Of a DNA stretch of 37,697 bases, positions 1-7,071 are shown in pieces (the first letter of the stretch is position 1; each line of letters starts with the position of its first letter). The position numbers and the translations under genes are program-made. The notes beneath the pieces were generated by a model. It was not told the DNA's origin and did not search any database. It saw only the letters and a list, made by a program, of their open reading frames with translations. The DNA is from Oscillospiraceae bacterium (lineage in GTDB: Bacteria > Bacillota > Clostridia > Oscillospirales > Acutalibacteraceae), in the NCBI GenBank assembly GCA_015066465.1, contig SVOI01000021.1, forward strand, positions 1 through 37,697. The letters are read 5' to 3'.

Positions 1-507
1 TACCTTTTCTTTAAGTCTTTTAATATCTTCTTTCTGATTAGCACTCTCTGGGTGGATTTCTGGGTAACAAGCACCACCAATGCAGAAGTCAGGGTTTATG
101 GTTTTAAGCTCTTTAATTAAATCTGTTGCGTAGTTATAATCCCACTTGCTTCTGTCTGCGTTCTGGAGTTCTTCAGGAATATCACCACGAAGTGCCATAA
201 CGTTCTCAATACCAGCGTTTTTAATATCAACTATTCTTTCACGAACAGTTTCTTTAGTGGAAGAAACACAAGTTAAGTGAGCGAGTGTAGGCACGTTATA
301 CATTTTCTTAATGTTTTTTGCAATTTCTAAAGTGTATTTACTCGTACCACCACCAGCACCGTATGTAACACTCATAAATGCAGGGTTTAATTTTGCAATC
401 TCTTCTGTTGCAGTTTTCACACTCTCAAAGCTCGTTTCAGTTTTGGGTGGAAAAACCTCGAATGATAAAGATAATGTTTCATTTTTTAATAAGTCGATTA
501 TTTTCAT
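1..507 (-). CDS. metF: 5,10-methylenetetrahydrofolate reductase, N-terminal part (cut by window edge)
   Basis: This gene encodes the flavin-dependent reductase that converts methylenetetrahydrofolate to methyltetrahydrofolate for methionine synthesis and one-carbon flow. The 169 visible residues start at ATG 507, seven bases after a clear AAGGAG ribosome site, and run off the left edge. Family marks are SLSFEVFPPKTE near the N terminus, the SVTYGAGGG stretch, LAHLTCVSST, NVMALRGDIP and IGGACYPEIHPES, all typical of the MTHFR TIM barrel and its FAD-binding surface. The C-terminal part of the barrel is outside the window. The gene follows the GNAT gene by only 19 bases on the same strand, so the two may be co-transcribed. 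Identification is firm; the partial length is due only to the window edge. Confidence 0.95.
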   Translation of the reverse strand, partial: MKIIDLLKNETLSLSFEVFPPKTETSFESVKTATEEIAKLNPAFMSVTYGAGGGTSKYTLEIAKNIKKMYNVPTLAHLTCVSSTKETVRERIVDIKNAGIENVMALRGDIPEELQNADRSKWDYNYATDLIKELKTINPDFCIGGACYPEIHPESANQKEDIKRLKEKV

Positions 508-526
508 TTGGAACTCCTTTTATAAA

Positions 527-946
527 TCACTTAATGTACTTAACTAAAAAATATTTACTGAGTTTGGGGTTTGTTTTGTTTTCTCTTATAAATTCAACTT
601 TATAGCCTAATTTTTGGTAAAACTCAGATGCCTGAAATGCATAAGTTGATAAATTTATATTTTCGAAATCCTTGTTTTTAAAATGGTTTTCGACAGCTTC
701 AACTAACATAGTGCCGATGTGCTTATTTCTGTATTCTTCTAAAACAATAAGGTCACCAATATGAACTTCTTTATAATAAGAATGTCCTGTAATAATACCA
801 ATAACTTTATTATCTTCTTTTGCGATAAAGTTAAATGGGGTATAATTGCAGGTAACACTATTTTTAGTAGCAAATTTATTGAATTCAGTATCTATTAATT
901 CATAGAATTCTTCAGAGAGTTCAGGGGAGTATTTGATGTTAATCAT
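527..946 (-). CDS. GNAT-family N-acetyltransferase
   Basis: A 139-residue protein with the GNAT acetyl-CoA-dependent acetyltransferase fold. The core is visible in order: NFIAKEDNKVIGIITGH (beta2-3), VHIGDLIVLEEYRNKHIGTMLVEAVENH (beta4, then the pyrophosphate-binding R-N-K-H-I-G-T loop) and FYQKLGYKVE near the C terminus. I chose ATG 946 rather than a longer in-frame start because it follows AAAAGGAG directly. The extra 17 residues of the longer form would lie inside the upstream gene. It overlaps that gene by 8 bases, which suggests translational coupling. The substrate cannot be told; amino-sugar, antibiotic or small-molecule acetylation are all possible. Confidence 0.85.
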   Translation of the reverse strand: MINIKYSPELSEEFYELIDTEFNKFATKNSVTCNYTPFNFIAKEDNKVIGIITGHSYYKEVHIGDLIVLEEYRNKHIGTMLVEAVENHFKNKDFENINLSTYAFQASEFYQKLGYKVEFIRENKTNPKLSKYFLVKYIK

Positions 947-1742
947 TGTGGCTCCTTTTGAAAAGAGTATTAAAAGTTTTATCTGATAATTCTGCAAAAA
1001 TTCTTGGTGTTGAAATCTGGTTTTCTAATCCAATTTTATCCCAGGTTGATACCCATATAAGATAGGGTTCAAGTGGGAGACAATCTTTGACTTTAATATG
1101 TGCTCCATCACGAACGAGTAAACCGTCTTTTGCTATTCTTTCAGCATCAAAATAAAGTCTTGCACCTGTTTTATATTCTGAATCTATATCCATTACAATT
1201 TTGCCGGATTGTTTAGAGTTTACAACGATTTCACCACTGACACCGCCACCAAACATAATGTAGTTACTAAAATGGAGTGGGTCACCGAGTTGTTTTCCAA
1301 TAGGCTCATTTTCGATAACAGATTTTTCAGAATTGAGTTTATTCCAGCTTTTCAACATACCATCTTTTTGTATTTTTTGCCAGTTTTCCATTGATGTGCT
1401 ATGTACTAAAACTGATGATTCATAGTCTCGCAAAAATTGTTCAGTAAAACTATGACCTATATAATAGTTTTTAATTTCTTGATATTCATTTTCTGTGATA
1501 GCAACAATTCCATTAAGGTTATTATCATTACAGTAATCTATAAAATCACCGACAGCCATTTTCCAATTAGAATTTAAAGCTTTATTGATTTTTATGATAT
1601 AAGTAGAATCGTTGTTTGCACCAACAATCATAGGTTCGGTAATATCTTTTGAAAGAGTTAATACTAACCAAGATTCGTCGTATTCGCTGTTGGTTATAGG
1701 ATTTATATTGTTTTCTGTGAATTTATCTACTCTATAAAACAT
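939..1742 (-). CDS. Unrecognised protein, possible ADP-ribosyltransferase-fold C-terminal half
   Basis: This 267-residue protein is not one I can name. ATG 1742 follows AAGGAG at good spacing, so the longer open frame upstream is not used. Residues from about 125 on carry LVHSTSMENWQKIQKDGML, then DPLHFSNYIMFGG, then GKIVMDIDSEYKTGARLYFD, and finally LVRDGAHIKVKDCLPLEPYLIWV. That order of a His-Ser/Thr strand, a helix ending in a DGML turn, and a late strand with a C-P-L-E-P motif resembles the ART fold seen in DarT-like and RNA phosphotransferase (Tpt1/KptA) proteins. This is only a resemblance by eye. The N-terminal 120 residues match nothing I recognise. It overlaps the GNAT gene by 8 bases, so the two are probably one transcription unit. 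Confidence 0.55.
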   Translation of the reverse strand: MFYRVDKFTENNINPITNSEYDESWLVLTLSKDITEPMIVGANNDSTYIIKINKALNSNWKMAVGDFIDYCNDNNLNGIVAITENEYQEIKNYYIGHSFTEQFLRDYESSVLVHSTSMENWQKIQKDGMLKSWNKLNSEKSVIENEPIGKQLGDPLHFSNYIMFGGGVSGEIVVNSKQSGKIVMDIDSEYKTGARLYFDAERIAKDGLLVRDGAHIKVKDCLPLEPYLIWVSTWDKIGLENQISTPRIFAELSDKTFNTLFKRSHND

Positions 1743-1754
1743 TGTTGCTCCTTT

Positions 1755-1920
1755 AGTGATGTTTTTGCTACGCAAAAGTGATGTTGTGCTAAAGCACAGT
1801 GATGTTTTACACCTATGGCGTAAAGTGATGTTAAGTTTGCTAATAACTTTGTCGAAGACAAAACCTCACTTCAAAGAAACTTCACTACGAAGTAACCTGG
1901 GGCAAACTTAGTTGTTGAAA
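1755..1920. repeat. Octamer-hairpin array, copy A
   Basis: A 166-bp intergenic element made of the word AGTGATGTT repeated four times, separated by different short palindromes: TTTTGC-tac-GCAAAA (1763-1777), a GTGC/GCAC hairpin, and a TTTACAC/GCGTAAA hairpin, followed by TTTGTC-gaa-GACAAA. The last part, ending in CAAACTTAGTTGTTGAAA, is also found inside the 3' end of the rlmD gene. It is a direct repeat of copy B. It lies just upstream of the ribosome site of the 939-1742 gene on the minus strand, so it may be transcribed into that leader. Confidence 0.85.
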
Positions 1921-1925
1921 TTATA

Positions 1926-2240
1926 TTAACCTTTCAGCAAACAATATTCTTCTTTCCATTCATCAATACTAATTGCGCCTATTGTTATTATTTCTACTTC
2001 ATTCCATCTGTCTTTTATAGATTTTCCATCAAAAATGGGGGCTTCAAATAACTCTTTAGCGGTTTTAAACTCACAACCGCTTTCAATATCGCAATAACCT
2101 ACCCAATAGGGTAATTCGTATTGGGGCAGATAACCTATAAAATGCTCAATTTGTTGAGGGTCATTTCTGAAATAAAACGATGTTTCATCTATATTGATAG
2201 CTTTTTTATCAAAAAGGTTGAATAGTTTTTCGTATTTCAT
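1926..2240 (-). CDS. Small hypothetical protein between direct repeats
   Basis: A 104-residue acidic protein starting MKYEKLFNLFDKK, with ATG 2240 preceded by AGAAAGGG. A longer frame exists, but its extra 27 residues run back through the palindromic repeat B and are most likely meaningless. The sequence is rich in aromatic and acidic residues (FIGYLPQYELPYWVGYCDIESGCEF) and has no signal peptide or membrane segment. I recognise no domain. It is small, soluble and cargo-like, and sits exactly between copies A and B of the octamer-hairpin array. An immunity-like or antitoxin-like role is conceivable but nothing in the sequence shows it. Confidence 0.65.
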   Translation of the reverse strand: MKYEKLFNLFDKKAINIDETSFYFRNDPQQIEHFIGYLPQYELPYWVGYCDIESGCEFKTAKELFEAPIFDGKSIKDRWNEVEIITIGAISIDEWKEEYCLLKG

Positions 2241-2276
2241 AATAAAAATGCCCTTTCTTTGCTTATGGTTGAATAT

Positions 2277-2454
2277 AGTGATGTTTTGGCTTATGCCAAA
2301 GTGATGTTGTGCTAAAAGCACAGTGATGTTTTACACCTATGGCGTAAAGTGATGTTAAGTTTGCTAATAACTTTGTCGAAGACAAAACTTCACTTCAAAG
2401 AAACTTCACTACGAAGTAACATCACTTGCCGTTAGGCAAACTTAGTTGTTGAAA
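2277..2454. repeat. Octamer-hairpin array, copy B
   Basis: A 178-bp direct repeat of copy A with the same order of AGTGATGTT words and mini-hairpins. Differences are informative. The first stem is TTTGGC/GCCAAA (2285-2300) instead of TTTTGC/GCAAAA, which is a paired, compensatory change. The segment ATCACTTGCCGTTAGG is present here but lost or altered in A. The downstream end overlaps the rlmD gene: positions 2422-2454 encode the last residues and stop codon of that protein. Confidence 0.85.
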
Positions 2455-3789
2455 CAGTGCAACTGTTTCAACATGGCTTGTCCTCGGGAACATATCAACT
2501 GGCGTAATTTTTTTTACTTCATACCCCAGTTTCAACAATCTCTCTGCATCTCGTGCAAGTGTTGCGGGGTCGCACGAAACGTAGACTATTCTTTCTGGGG
2601 CAATTTCAGAAACGGTTTTTAAAAGCTCTTCGTTACAACCTTTTCGTGGTGGGTCAAGAATTACAACTTTTGGTGTAATTTTTCTTTGTTGTAATTCTTT
2701 AATTGCATCTTTTGCATCACCACAAATGAATTCGGCATTGTCTATATTATTTAACTTTGCATTGAGTTTTGCATCTTCAATAGCGTCAGGAATAATCTCA
2801 ACACCAATTAAAGATTTGGCATTGTTTACCATAGAAAGACCTATTGTGCCAGTGCCACAGTAAAGGTCTAAAAAGTCGTCCTCTTTAGTGAGTGCGGCGT
2901 ATTCCTTTGCTTTGTTATAAAGCAACTCGGCGGTGTCGTGGTTAACCTGATAAAAAGAAAGGGGAGAGAGTTTGACCTTTACACCACAAAGAATATCGGT
3001 AATAAATCCGTCACCATAAAGTGTTTCGCAAGTCTTTCCTAAAACAACATTCGTCTTTTCTTGGTTTTTATTTATTATAAGTGTTTTAAAACCATTAATT
3101 TTTTTAAGTTCTTCAATGAGCTCGTCAGAGAATTTTAACGTGTCACCATTTATAACTACACAAACCATAATTTCGTTTGTGTTAAATGCTTTTCTTAAAT
3201 AAATGTGACGGATTAAACCAACGTGTAAATCCTCACTATAAACAGGAATATTGTAGTCGTGTATAAAGCTTCTGAAAATTTCTATAATCTGACCAAATTC
3301 TGTTGGCTCTAAAAGACAGTCGTCACCATCAATTACACGGTGGCTTTTTTTAGCGTAAAAGCCAATTTTTAAAATACCATTTTCACGTCTTACAGGGTAT
3401 TGTGCCTTGTTTCTGTAACGTTCTGTGTTTTGTGAAACAATTATATCTTCAAACTCAGGCTCTAAATGTGCAATTCTTAAAAATGCATCTTTAACCTTTT
3501 CTGCCTTCAATTCTGCTTCGGCTTTATATTTTAAATGTGAAAATGAGCAACCACCACAATATTTGAAATGCTCACAAAGTGGCTCTATTCTATCTTTAGA
3601 AGGCTTTATGATTTTCATAGCCTTGCCAATAGCATAATTCTTTTTCGCTTTTATAACGTGGCATTTTATAACGTCGTTTTTAGCGGTATTCTCAACAAAT
3701 ACCGCAATTCCGTCTTTTTTACCGACACCGCTACCTTCACTTGTGTAGCCCGTTATCGTTAAATCAAAATCATCGTTTTTCTTAATCAT
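2422..3789 (-). CDS. rlmD: 23S rRNA (uracil-C5)-methyltransferase, RlmD/RlmCD family
   Basis: A 455-residue class-I SAM methyltransferase that makes 5-methyluridine in 23S rRNA. Domains in order are an N-terminal TRAM RNA-binding domain (about 1-65), a [4Fe-4S] cluster site with Cys72, Cys78, Cys81 and the distant Cys158, a central RNA-binding part, and the SAM fold. The SAM fold has DLYCGTGTIG (308-317), DPPRKGC (379-385) and the catalytic cysteine in SCDP (Cys406). ATG 3789 follows AAAGGAAAC. In Gram-positives one such enzyme (RlmCD) can treat two sites, so the exact target uridine is not fixed. The core ends at HVETVALFQQL; the final residues SLPNGK and the stop lie inside repeat B, so the natural tail may have been replaced. 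Confidence 0.93.
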   Translation of the reverse strand: MIKKNDDFDLTITGYTSEGSGVGKKDGIAVFVENTAKNDVIKCHVIKAKKNYAIGKAMKIIKPSKDRIEPLCEHFKYCGGCSFSHLKYKAEAELKAEKVKDAFLRIAHLEPEFEDIIVSQNTERYRNKAQYPVRRENGILKIGFYAKKSHRVIDGDDCLLEPTEFGQIIEIFRSFIHDYNIPVYSEDLHVGLIRHIYLRKAFNTNEIMVCVVINGDTLKFSDELIEELKKINGFKTLIINKNQEKTNVVLGKTCETLYGDGFITDILCGVKVKLSPLSFYQVNHDTAELLYNKAKEYAALTKEDDFLDLYCGTGTIGLSMVNNAKSLIGVEIIPDAIEDAKLNAKLNNIDNAEFICGDAKDAIKELQQRKITPKVVILDPPRKGCNEELLKTVSEIAPERIVYVSCDPATLARDAERLLKLGYEVKKITPVDMFPRTSHVETVALFQQLSLPNGK

Positions 3790-4141
3790 TGTTGTTTCCT
3801 TTTGCTGTTCTTATTGAAGCAATTAGTAGTTTTCGTATTTTACTACATTTAGCAAACATATCGGCATATTGTTCAGGTGTTATTACACCTACAGTTTTAA
3901 ATAAGTCAAGCCAATAATCAGTTTCATAACATTCTTTTAAAGATATTTGAAATTTGTTTATAAAATCTGCTTTACTTGATGCATAGTTAGCTTCGTGTAT
4001 ATTTGCACCAATACTCGTACCAGAGCGTAGTAATTGATTTATTAAAACACTAACTTTTTTATTCCCCTTTATATCTGCACAAAGTTCTACAATATCAACA
4101 GCAAATGCTTTGGATAAAATTATTAGTTGATTTTCCGGCAT
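3782..4141 (-). CDS. Four-helix-bundle protein (S23 / 23S rRNA intervening-sequence family)
   Basis: A 119-residue helical protein of the TIGR02436-type four-helix-bundle family. These proteins were first seen encoded in intervening sequences of 23S rRNA genes and are related to the accessory protein of diversity-generating retroelements. The diagnostic stretch is LLRSGTSIGANIHEA, followed by FINKFQISLKECYETDYWL. ATG 4141 follows AAGGAG, so the longer frame with 19 more residues is not used. It overlaps the start of rlmD by 8 bases, which suggests coupling with an rRNA-modifying enzyme. No reverse transcriptase or variable repeat is in the window, so a retroelement role is not supported. Function unknown; RNA or nucleic-acid binding is a guess. 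Confidence 0.85.
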   Translation of the reverse strand: MPENQLIILSKAFAVDIVELCADIKGNKKVSVLINQLLRSGTSIGANIHEANYASSKADFINKFQISLKECYETDYWLDLFKTVGVITPEQYADMFAKCSKIRKLLIASIRTAKGNNND

Positions 4142-4159
4142 AATAAACTCCTTGATTAT

Positions 4160-4235
4160 AATGATTTGTAGACGTTGTCTACATGAATTGCTACGCATGA
4201 TTTGATTTGTGTTACAATGCCGATAGGCAAATCAT
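4160..4235. repeat. Palindromic array, copy C
   Basis: A 76-bp element: AATGATTTG, the hairpin TAGAC-gtt-GTCTA, CATGAATTGCTACGC, then ATGATTTGATTTG and a TGCC-gata-GGCA hairpin ending AAATCAT. The same order returns at 5285-5431 (copy D). It starts with the word CTTGATTATAATGATT (4151-4166), also found at the start of the 216-bp element. It lies between the stop of the 336-aa gene and the ribosome site of the four-helix-bundle gene on the minus strand. Confidence 0.8.
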
Positions 4236-4238
4236 TGA

Positions 4239-5249
4239 TTATTTTACAACTATATTTGCTTTTTTGAAAACAGATTTCGCAGATGAATAAAAACGTGTAA
4301 CACAAACTTGATTTTGGTGGAAATAGATTTGTTTACCTTTCAATAAACCTTCTTCTACGAGTTCAACAATTATTTCTGCAATAATCTTAACACATTTTTT
4401 CATTTGTGTATCATTAAATTGCCAATCGTATAGGTTTACATCATGCATTTCTACATTCCACTCAGCAATATGATTATTTGGTGTGCTGTCGCTTGTAAAA
4501 CATACACAAAACATAGGTTGTTGCTGGTCTATAAATCCCTCTATGCCCAAAGAAGTGAAATTGCCTTTATAATCTGTAATCAACTTTTTGAGACCGTTAT
4601 ATGCCACATCCTTGATTTTAGTGAAATTTGGTCTTTTAGTCGTATAACGTAATCCTTTTTCTCCATCTTGACAGGTATATTCAATTTGGATTAATTTTTG
4701 ACCTTCGTAAATGAATTTTTTTATTTCTGTCTCGATACCAGAGTTAAAACGATATTTGAAACATCTCATTTCTCTCAGAATATCGCCATCATATATGTAT
4801 TCCTCGGCAAAGTAACCGCTTCGCCATGCATAAGATAAGCAGAGTGTTGTGTTAGAAAATGCATTATCAAACACACATAATCTTCCAAAGAAAACATCTG
4901 CAAAAATCAATCTTTCCGTTAAATTACCATTGTATAAATAAATATCTGTAATAGAGAATTTTTTAAAGTGGACACTATATTGTTCAACCATAATAATCCT
5001 GTTTTGGTCATCATAATGATATTTCATGCAATCATTAGAAATAATTGGAGCTTCTATGATTTTTCCATTTAACTTGCATCCTAATCTTTCTTCATGGTAC
5101 GGAGTGGGATTAGCAATTACGCCGTCGCTTATTACTGTGTGATGTATATTAGCAGAAACCTTGTTTATGATATTATCTAAATCTTGCTCATACTGATTAA
5201 ATTTATTTTCGATTTCCTTTAATTGTTCCAAATACTTTTCTATACCCAT
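4239..5249 (-). CDS. Hypothetical 336-aa protein bracketed by palindromic arrays
   Basis: I do not recognise this protein. It begins with a charged, probably coiled-coil helix (IEKYLEQLKEIENKFNQYEQ, residues 3-22). A beta-rich middle follows with many Tyr, Phe and Asp residues in short strand-turn units such as FKKFSITDIYLYNGNL and EEYIYDGDILREMRCFKY. It ends with a helical part (KKCVKIIAEIIVELVEEGLL). The strand-turn pattern with Y-D/N-G turns recalls RHS/MORN-like or toxin-immunity repeats, but this is weak. There is no signal peptide or membrane helix. ATG 5249 is preceded by GGGGAGAG. The gene sits between direct copies C and D of a palindromic array, as the 1926-2240 gene sits between A and B, so it may be a mobile or horizontally gained cargo gene. 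Confidence 0.6.
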   Translation of the reverse strand: MGIEKYLEQLKEIENKFNQYEQDLDNIINKVSANIHHTVISDGVIANPTPYHEERLGCKLNGKIIEAPIISNDCMKYHYDDQNRIIMVEQYSVHFKKFSITDIYLYNGNLTERLIFADVFFGRLCVFDNAFSNTTLCLSYAWRSGYFAEEYIYDGDILREMRCFKYRFNSGIETEIKKFIYEGQKLIQIEYTCQDGEKGLRYTTKRPNFTKIKDVAYNGLKKLITDYKGNFTSLGIEGFIDQQQPMFCVCFTSDSTPNNHIAEWNVEMHDVNLYDWQFNDTQMKKCVKIIAEIIVELVEEGLLKGKQIYFHQNQVCVTRFYSSAKSVFKKANIVVK

Positions 5250-5284
5250 TTAATTTTCTCTCCCCATTTTTGTCAATTTGAATT

Positions 5285-5431
5285 AATGATTTGTAGACGT
5301 TGTCTACATGAATTGAAAATATCATGAATTGCTACGCATGATTTGATTTGCACAACAATGCCGTAAGGCAAATCATGCATCGAAAGATGCGAATCATGAA
5401 CTTTAGTTCAATTTATGCTTTGCAAATCATT
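5285..5431. repeat. Palindromic array, copy D
   Basis: A 147-bp longer version of copy C with added hairpins: TAGAC-gtt-GTCTA, TGCC-gtaa-GGCA, GCATC-gaaa-GATGC and GAAC-ttta-GTTC. They are separated by forms of the word ATGATTTG/CATGAATT. It occupies the whole gap between rnmV and the 336-aa gene and reaches into rnmV, supplying its last codons and stop. Confidence 0.8.
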
Positions 5432-6016
5432 GTGTAGCTCTGCTACAGCCTTTTTATACTCTTCATAAGTTAAAAATGTATTAATTATTGGCAACAATTT
5501 GTTTGCTGAAAGCAACTCAGGTAAATCGAGCGATTTTAAAAATGCTTTTCTTTTTATTGCACTGTCACACTTTCCTGAAAGACCATCTTCATATAAATCA
5601 GTTTTCGTTACAAGTCGTCTTTCGGTTTCTTTCGTTTCTTCTGCAGTAACTCCCGCTTTTTGTAGTGCTTCAATTATTCTTTCTTTTGGTACACCTTCAA
5701 CGCCTAATTTACCCTCTTTTGAAGCTTCGGTTTTACGTTTTTCTTTGCCGAAAATATCTGGTATATAAGCGTGTTTTATTTGTTCTTCTGGTACCATTCC
5801 GCCAATGAATGAACGGATTTTAAAGCCTGCAGAATCGCTGTCAGTTAAAATAAGTAGCCCTTTAGTTTCTGCAAGACGGCGAATAAGCTTTTGTTTTTCC
5901 TTATCGTTAAAAATTGCGAAGCCATCAGTTTCAATTACAACTGCATCAAGAATAGAAGCAAGTTTAATTTTATCATATTTGCCTTCGACAATTACAACTC
6001 TGTCTGTTTTAATCAT
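5408..6016 (-). CDS. rnmV: Ribonuclease M5 (5S rRNA maturation)
   Basis: A 202-residue TOPRIM-domain nuclease that cuts 5S rRNA precursors to their mature ends in Firmicutes. The TOPRIM motifs are VVIVEGKYDK with Glu11 and TDSDSAG with Asp59 and Asp61. The family-specific stretch IPDIFGKEKRK...KEGKLGVEGV follows, then the C-terminal domain (residues about 125-195). Its start overlaps the holA stop by one base (TAATG), so it belongs to the alaS-HIT-comEC-holA-rnmV run. The final residues NDLQSIN and the stop are encoded within palindromic array D, so the true ancestral C terminus was probably slightly different. Identification is firm. Confidence 0.93.
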   Translation of the reverse strand: MIKTDRVVIVEGKYDKIKLASILDAVVIETDGFAIFNDKEKQKLIRRLAETKGLLILTDSDSAGFKIRSFIGGMVPEEQIKHAYIPDIFGKEKRKTEASKEGKLGVEGVPKERIIEALQKAGVTAEETKETERRLVTKTDLYEDGLSGKCDSAIKRKAFLKSLDLPELLSANKLLPIINTFLTYEEYKKAVAELHNDLQSIN

Positions 6017-7071
6017 TAAATTCTCAACAACCTTAAAACTAATTCTTCAAGAATTTGCTTGTCATCCTGACTTGTGCTTTTTATTCTTCTGTCAGCATCC
6101 GAAAGTGCCTCGAATGCCTTGTGAAATTGTTCAAGTGAATATTTTGCGCCATCACGAGCGGCGTTTGTTATTATGAACTCTTTGCCTTTATAAGAAGAAG
6201 GGAAAACAGATGCTAATTCTTGTGGTTTAACACCTTTTTCTTTTATTGCACACGCTCTGTACATATCAACGTATGCTTTTGAAAGTGTAGCAGATATCAT
6301 AAAAGGCTCTTCACGTAATTTAAAAAGATTAGAAAGGGTAGCGTAGGCTTTGTCTGCTTCGCCGTTTACTATATCTCTTGAGAGTGAAAAGATTTTTGCT
6401 TCTGTTGAAACTATAACAGTTTTATCAATATGCTCTCTTGTAACCTTACCAGAGCCTGTAAAGGCACAAACCTTGTCGAACTCGTTTCTTAACGTACTGT
6501 AATCTGTGCCAACCTGATTTATTAAGTACATAGCATCTTCTCTTGAAATTTCACAATTCTTCTTTGGTGCAGAGTCAACAAGGAGCTTTGTGAGCGACTG
6601 AACTGAACGTTTGTCAATCTTAGCAACAACGCCAATTTCGTCGATTAATTTAATAGTATTCTTCCATCTGCTTTCTTTTTCATCGACCTCAATAGTGTCG
6701 CACCAGAATATGAGAATTGTAGTTTCGGGCAAATCCTTTAAAATGCCATCTAAATCTTCACTGAATTTATAACGTCCGTTATCTTGCTTGTGCCAGTGTT
6801 GTGTAAAGGGAAAGTCCTTTACAAGTGTGCAGGTGTATTCACCCATCATAGGGAAGGTAGAAACACAGTCGGCTAAATCGTTTAAAGTAACGTCTTTACC
6901 GTCAAGATTATGAAAGTTGAAATCTTTAAAATCTTTATCAACTGCTTTATCGGTTATTAAAGTAACGTAATGTTGTTTTAAGTAGTTTTCGTCACCATAA
7001 ATTAAATAAAGACTTTTAAAGTTACGTTCTTTAATTTGTCTTTTTAAATCATCTTCAAAAATTGTAGCCAT
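6016..7071 (-). CDS. holA: DNA polymerase III delta subunit
   Basis: A 351-residue clamp-loader subunit that opens the beta sliding clamp as part of the tau-delta-delta' complex. The N-terminal AAA-like domain starts with KSLYLIYGDENYLKQHYV, the usual delta-family entry. It continues through TLVKDFPF and ILIFWCDTIEVDEK, then the helical lid and the C-terminal collar (EEPFMISATLSKAYVDMYRACAIKEKGV, DRRIKSTSQDDKQILEELVLRLL). As is normal for delta there is no Walker A motif. Length matches the family. It overlaps the 3' end of comEC by 17 bases and touches rnmV, the common Clostridia order comEC-holA. Confidence 0.93.
   Translation of the reverse strand: MATIFEDDLKRQIKERNFKSLYLIYGDENYLKQHYVTLITDKAVDKDFKDFNFHNLDGKDVTLNDLADCVSTFPMMGEYTCTLVKDFPFTQHWHKQDNGRYKFSEDLDGILKDLPETTILIFWCDTIEVDEKESRWKNTIKLIDEIGVVAKIDKRSVQSLTKLLVDSAPKKNCEISREDAMYLINQVGTDYSTLRNEFDKVCAFTGSGKVTREHIDKTVIVSTEAKIFSLSRDIVNGEADKAYATLSNLFKLREEPFMISATLSKAYVDMYRACAIKEKGVKPQELASVFPSSYKGKEFIITNAARDGAKYSLEQFHKAFEALSDADRRIKSTSQDDKQILEELVLRLLRI

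Noticed and set aside
2241-2321. 27-residue N-terminal extension of the 104-aa protein
   Set aside because: It is translated from the palindromic repeat and lacks a ribosome site; ATG 2240 has one.
1755-2454. Possible CRISPR-like array (constant word with variable spacers)
   Set aside because: The constant word is only 8-9 bases, spacers are short self-complementary hairpins of 13-18 bases, and no cas gene is present.
3782-4141. Diversity-generating retroelement accessory protein
   Set aside because: The four-helix-bundle family fits, but there is no reverse transcriptase, template repeat or variable gene in the window.
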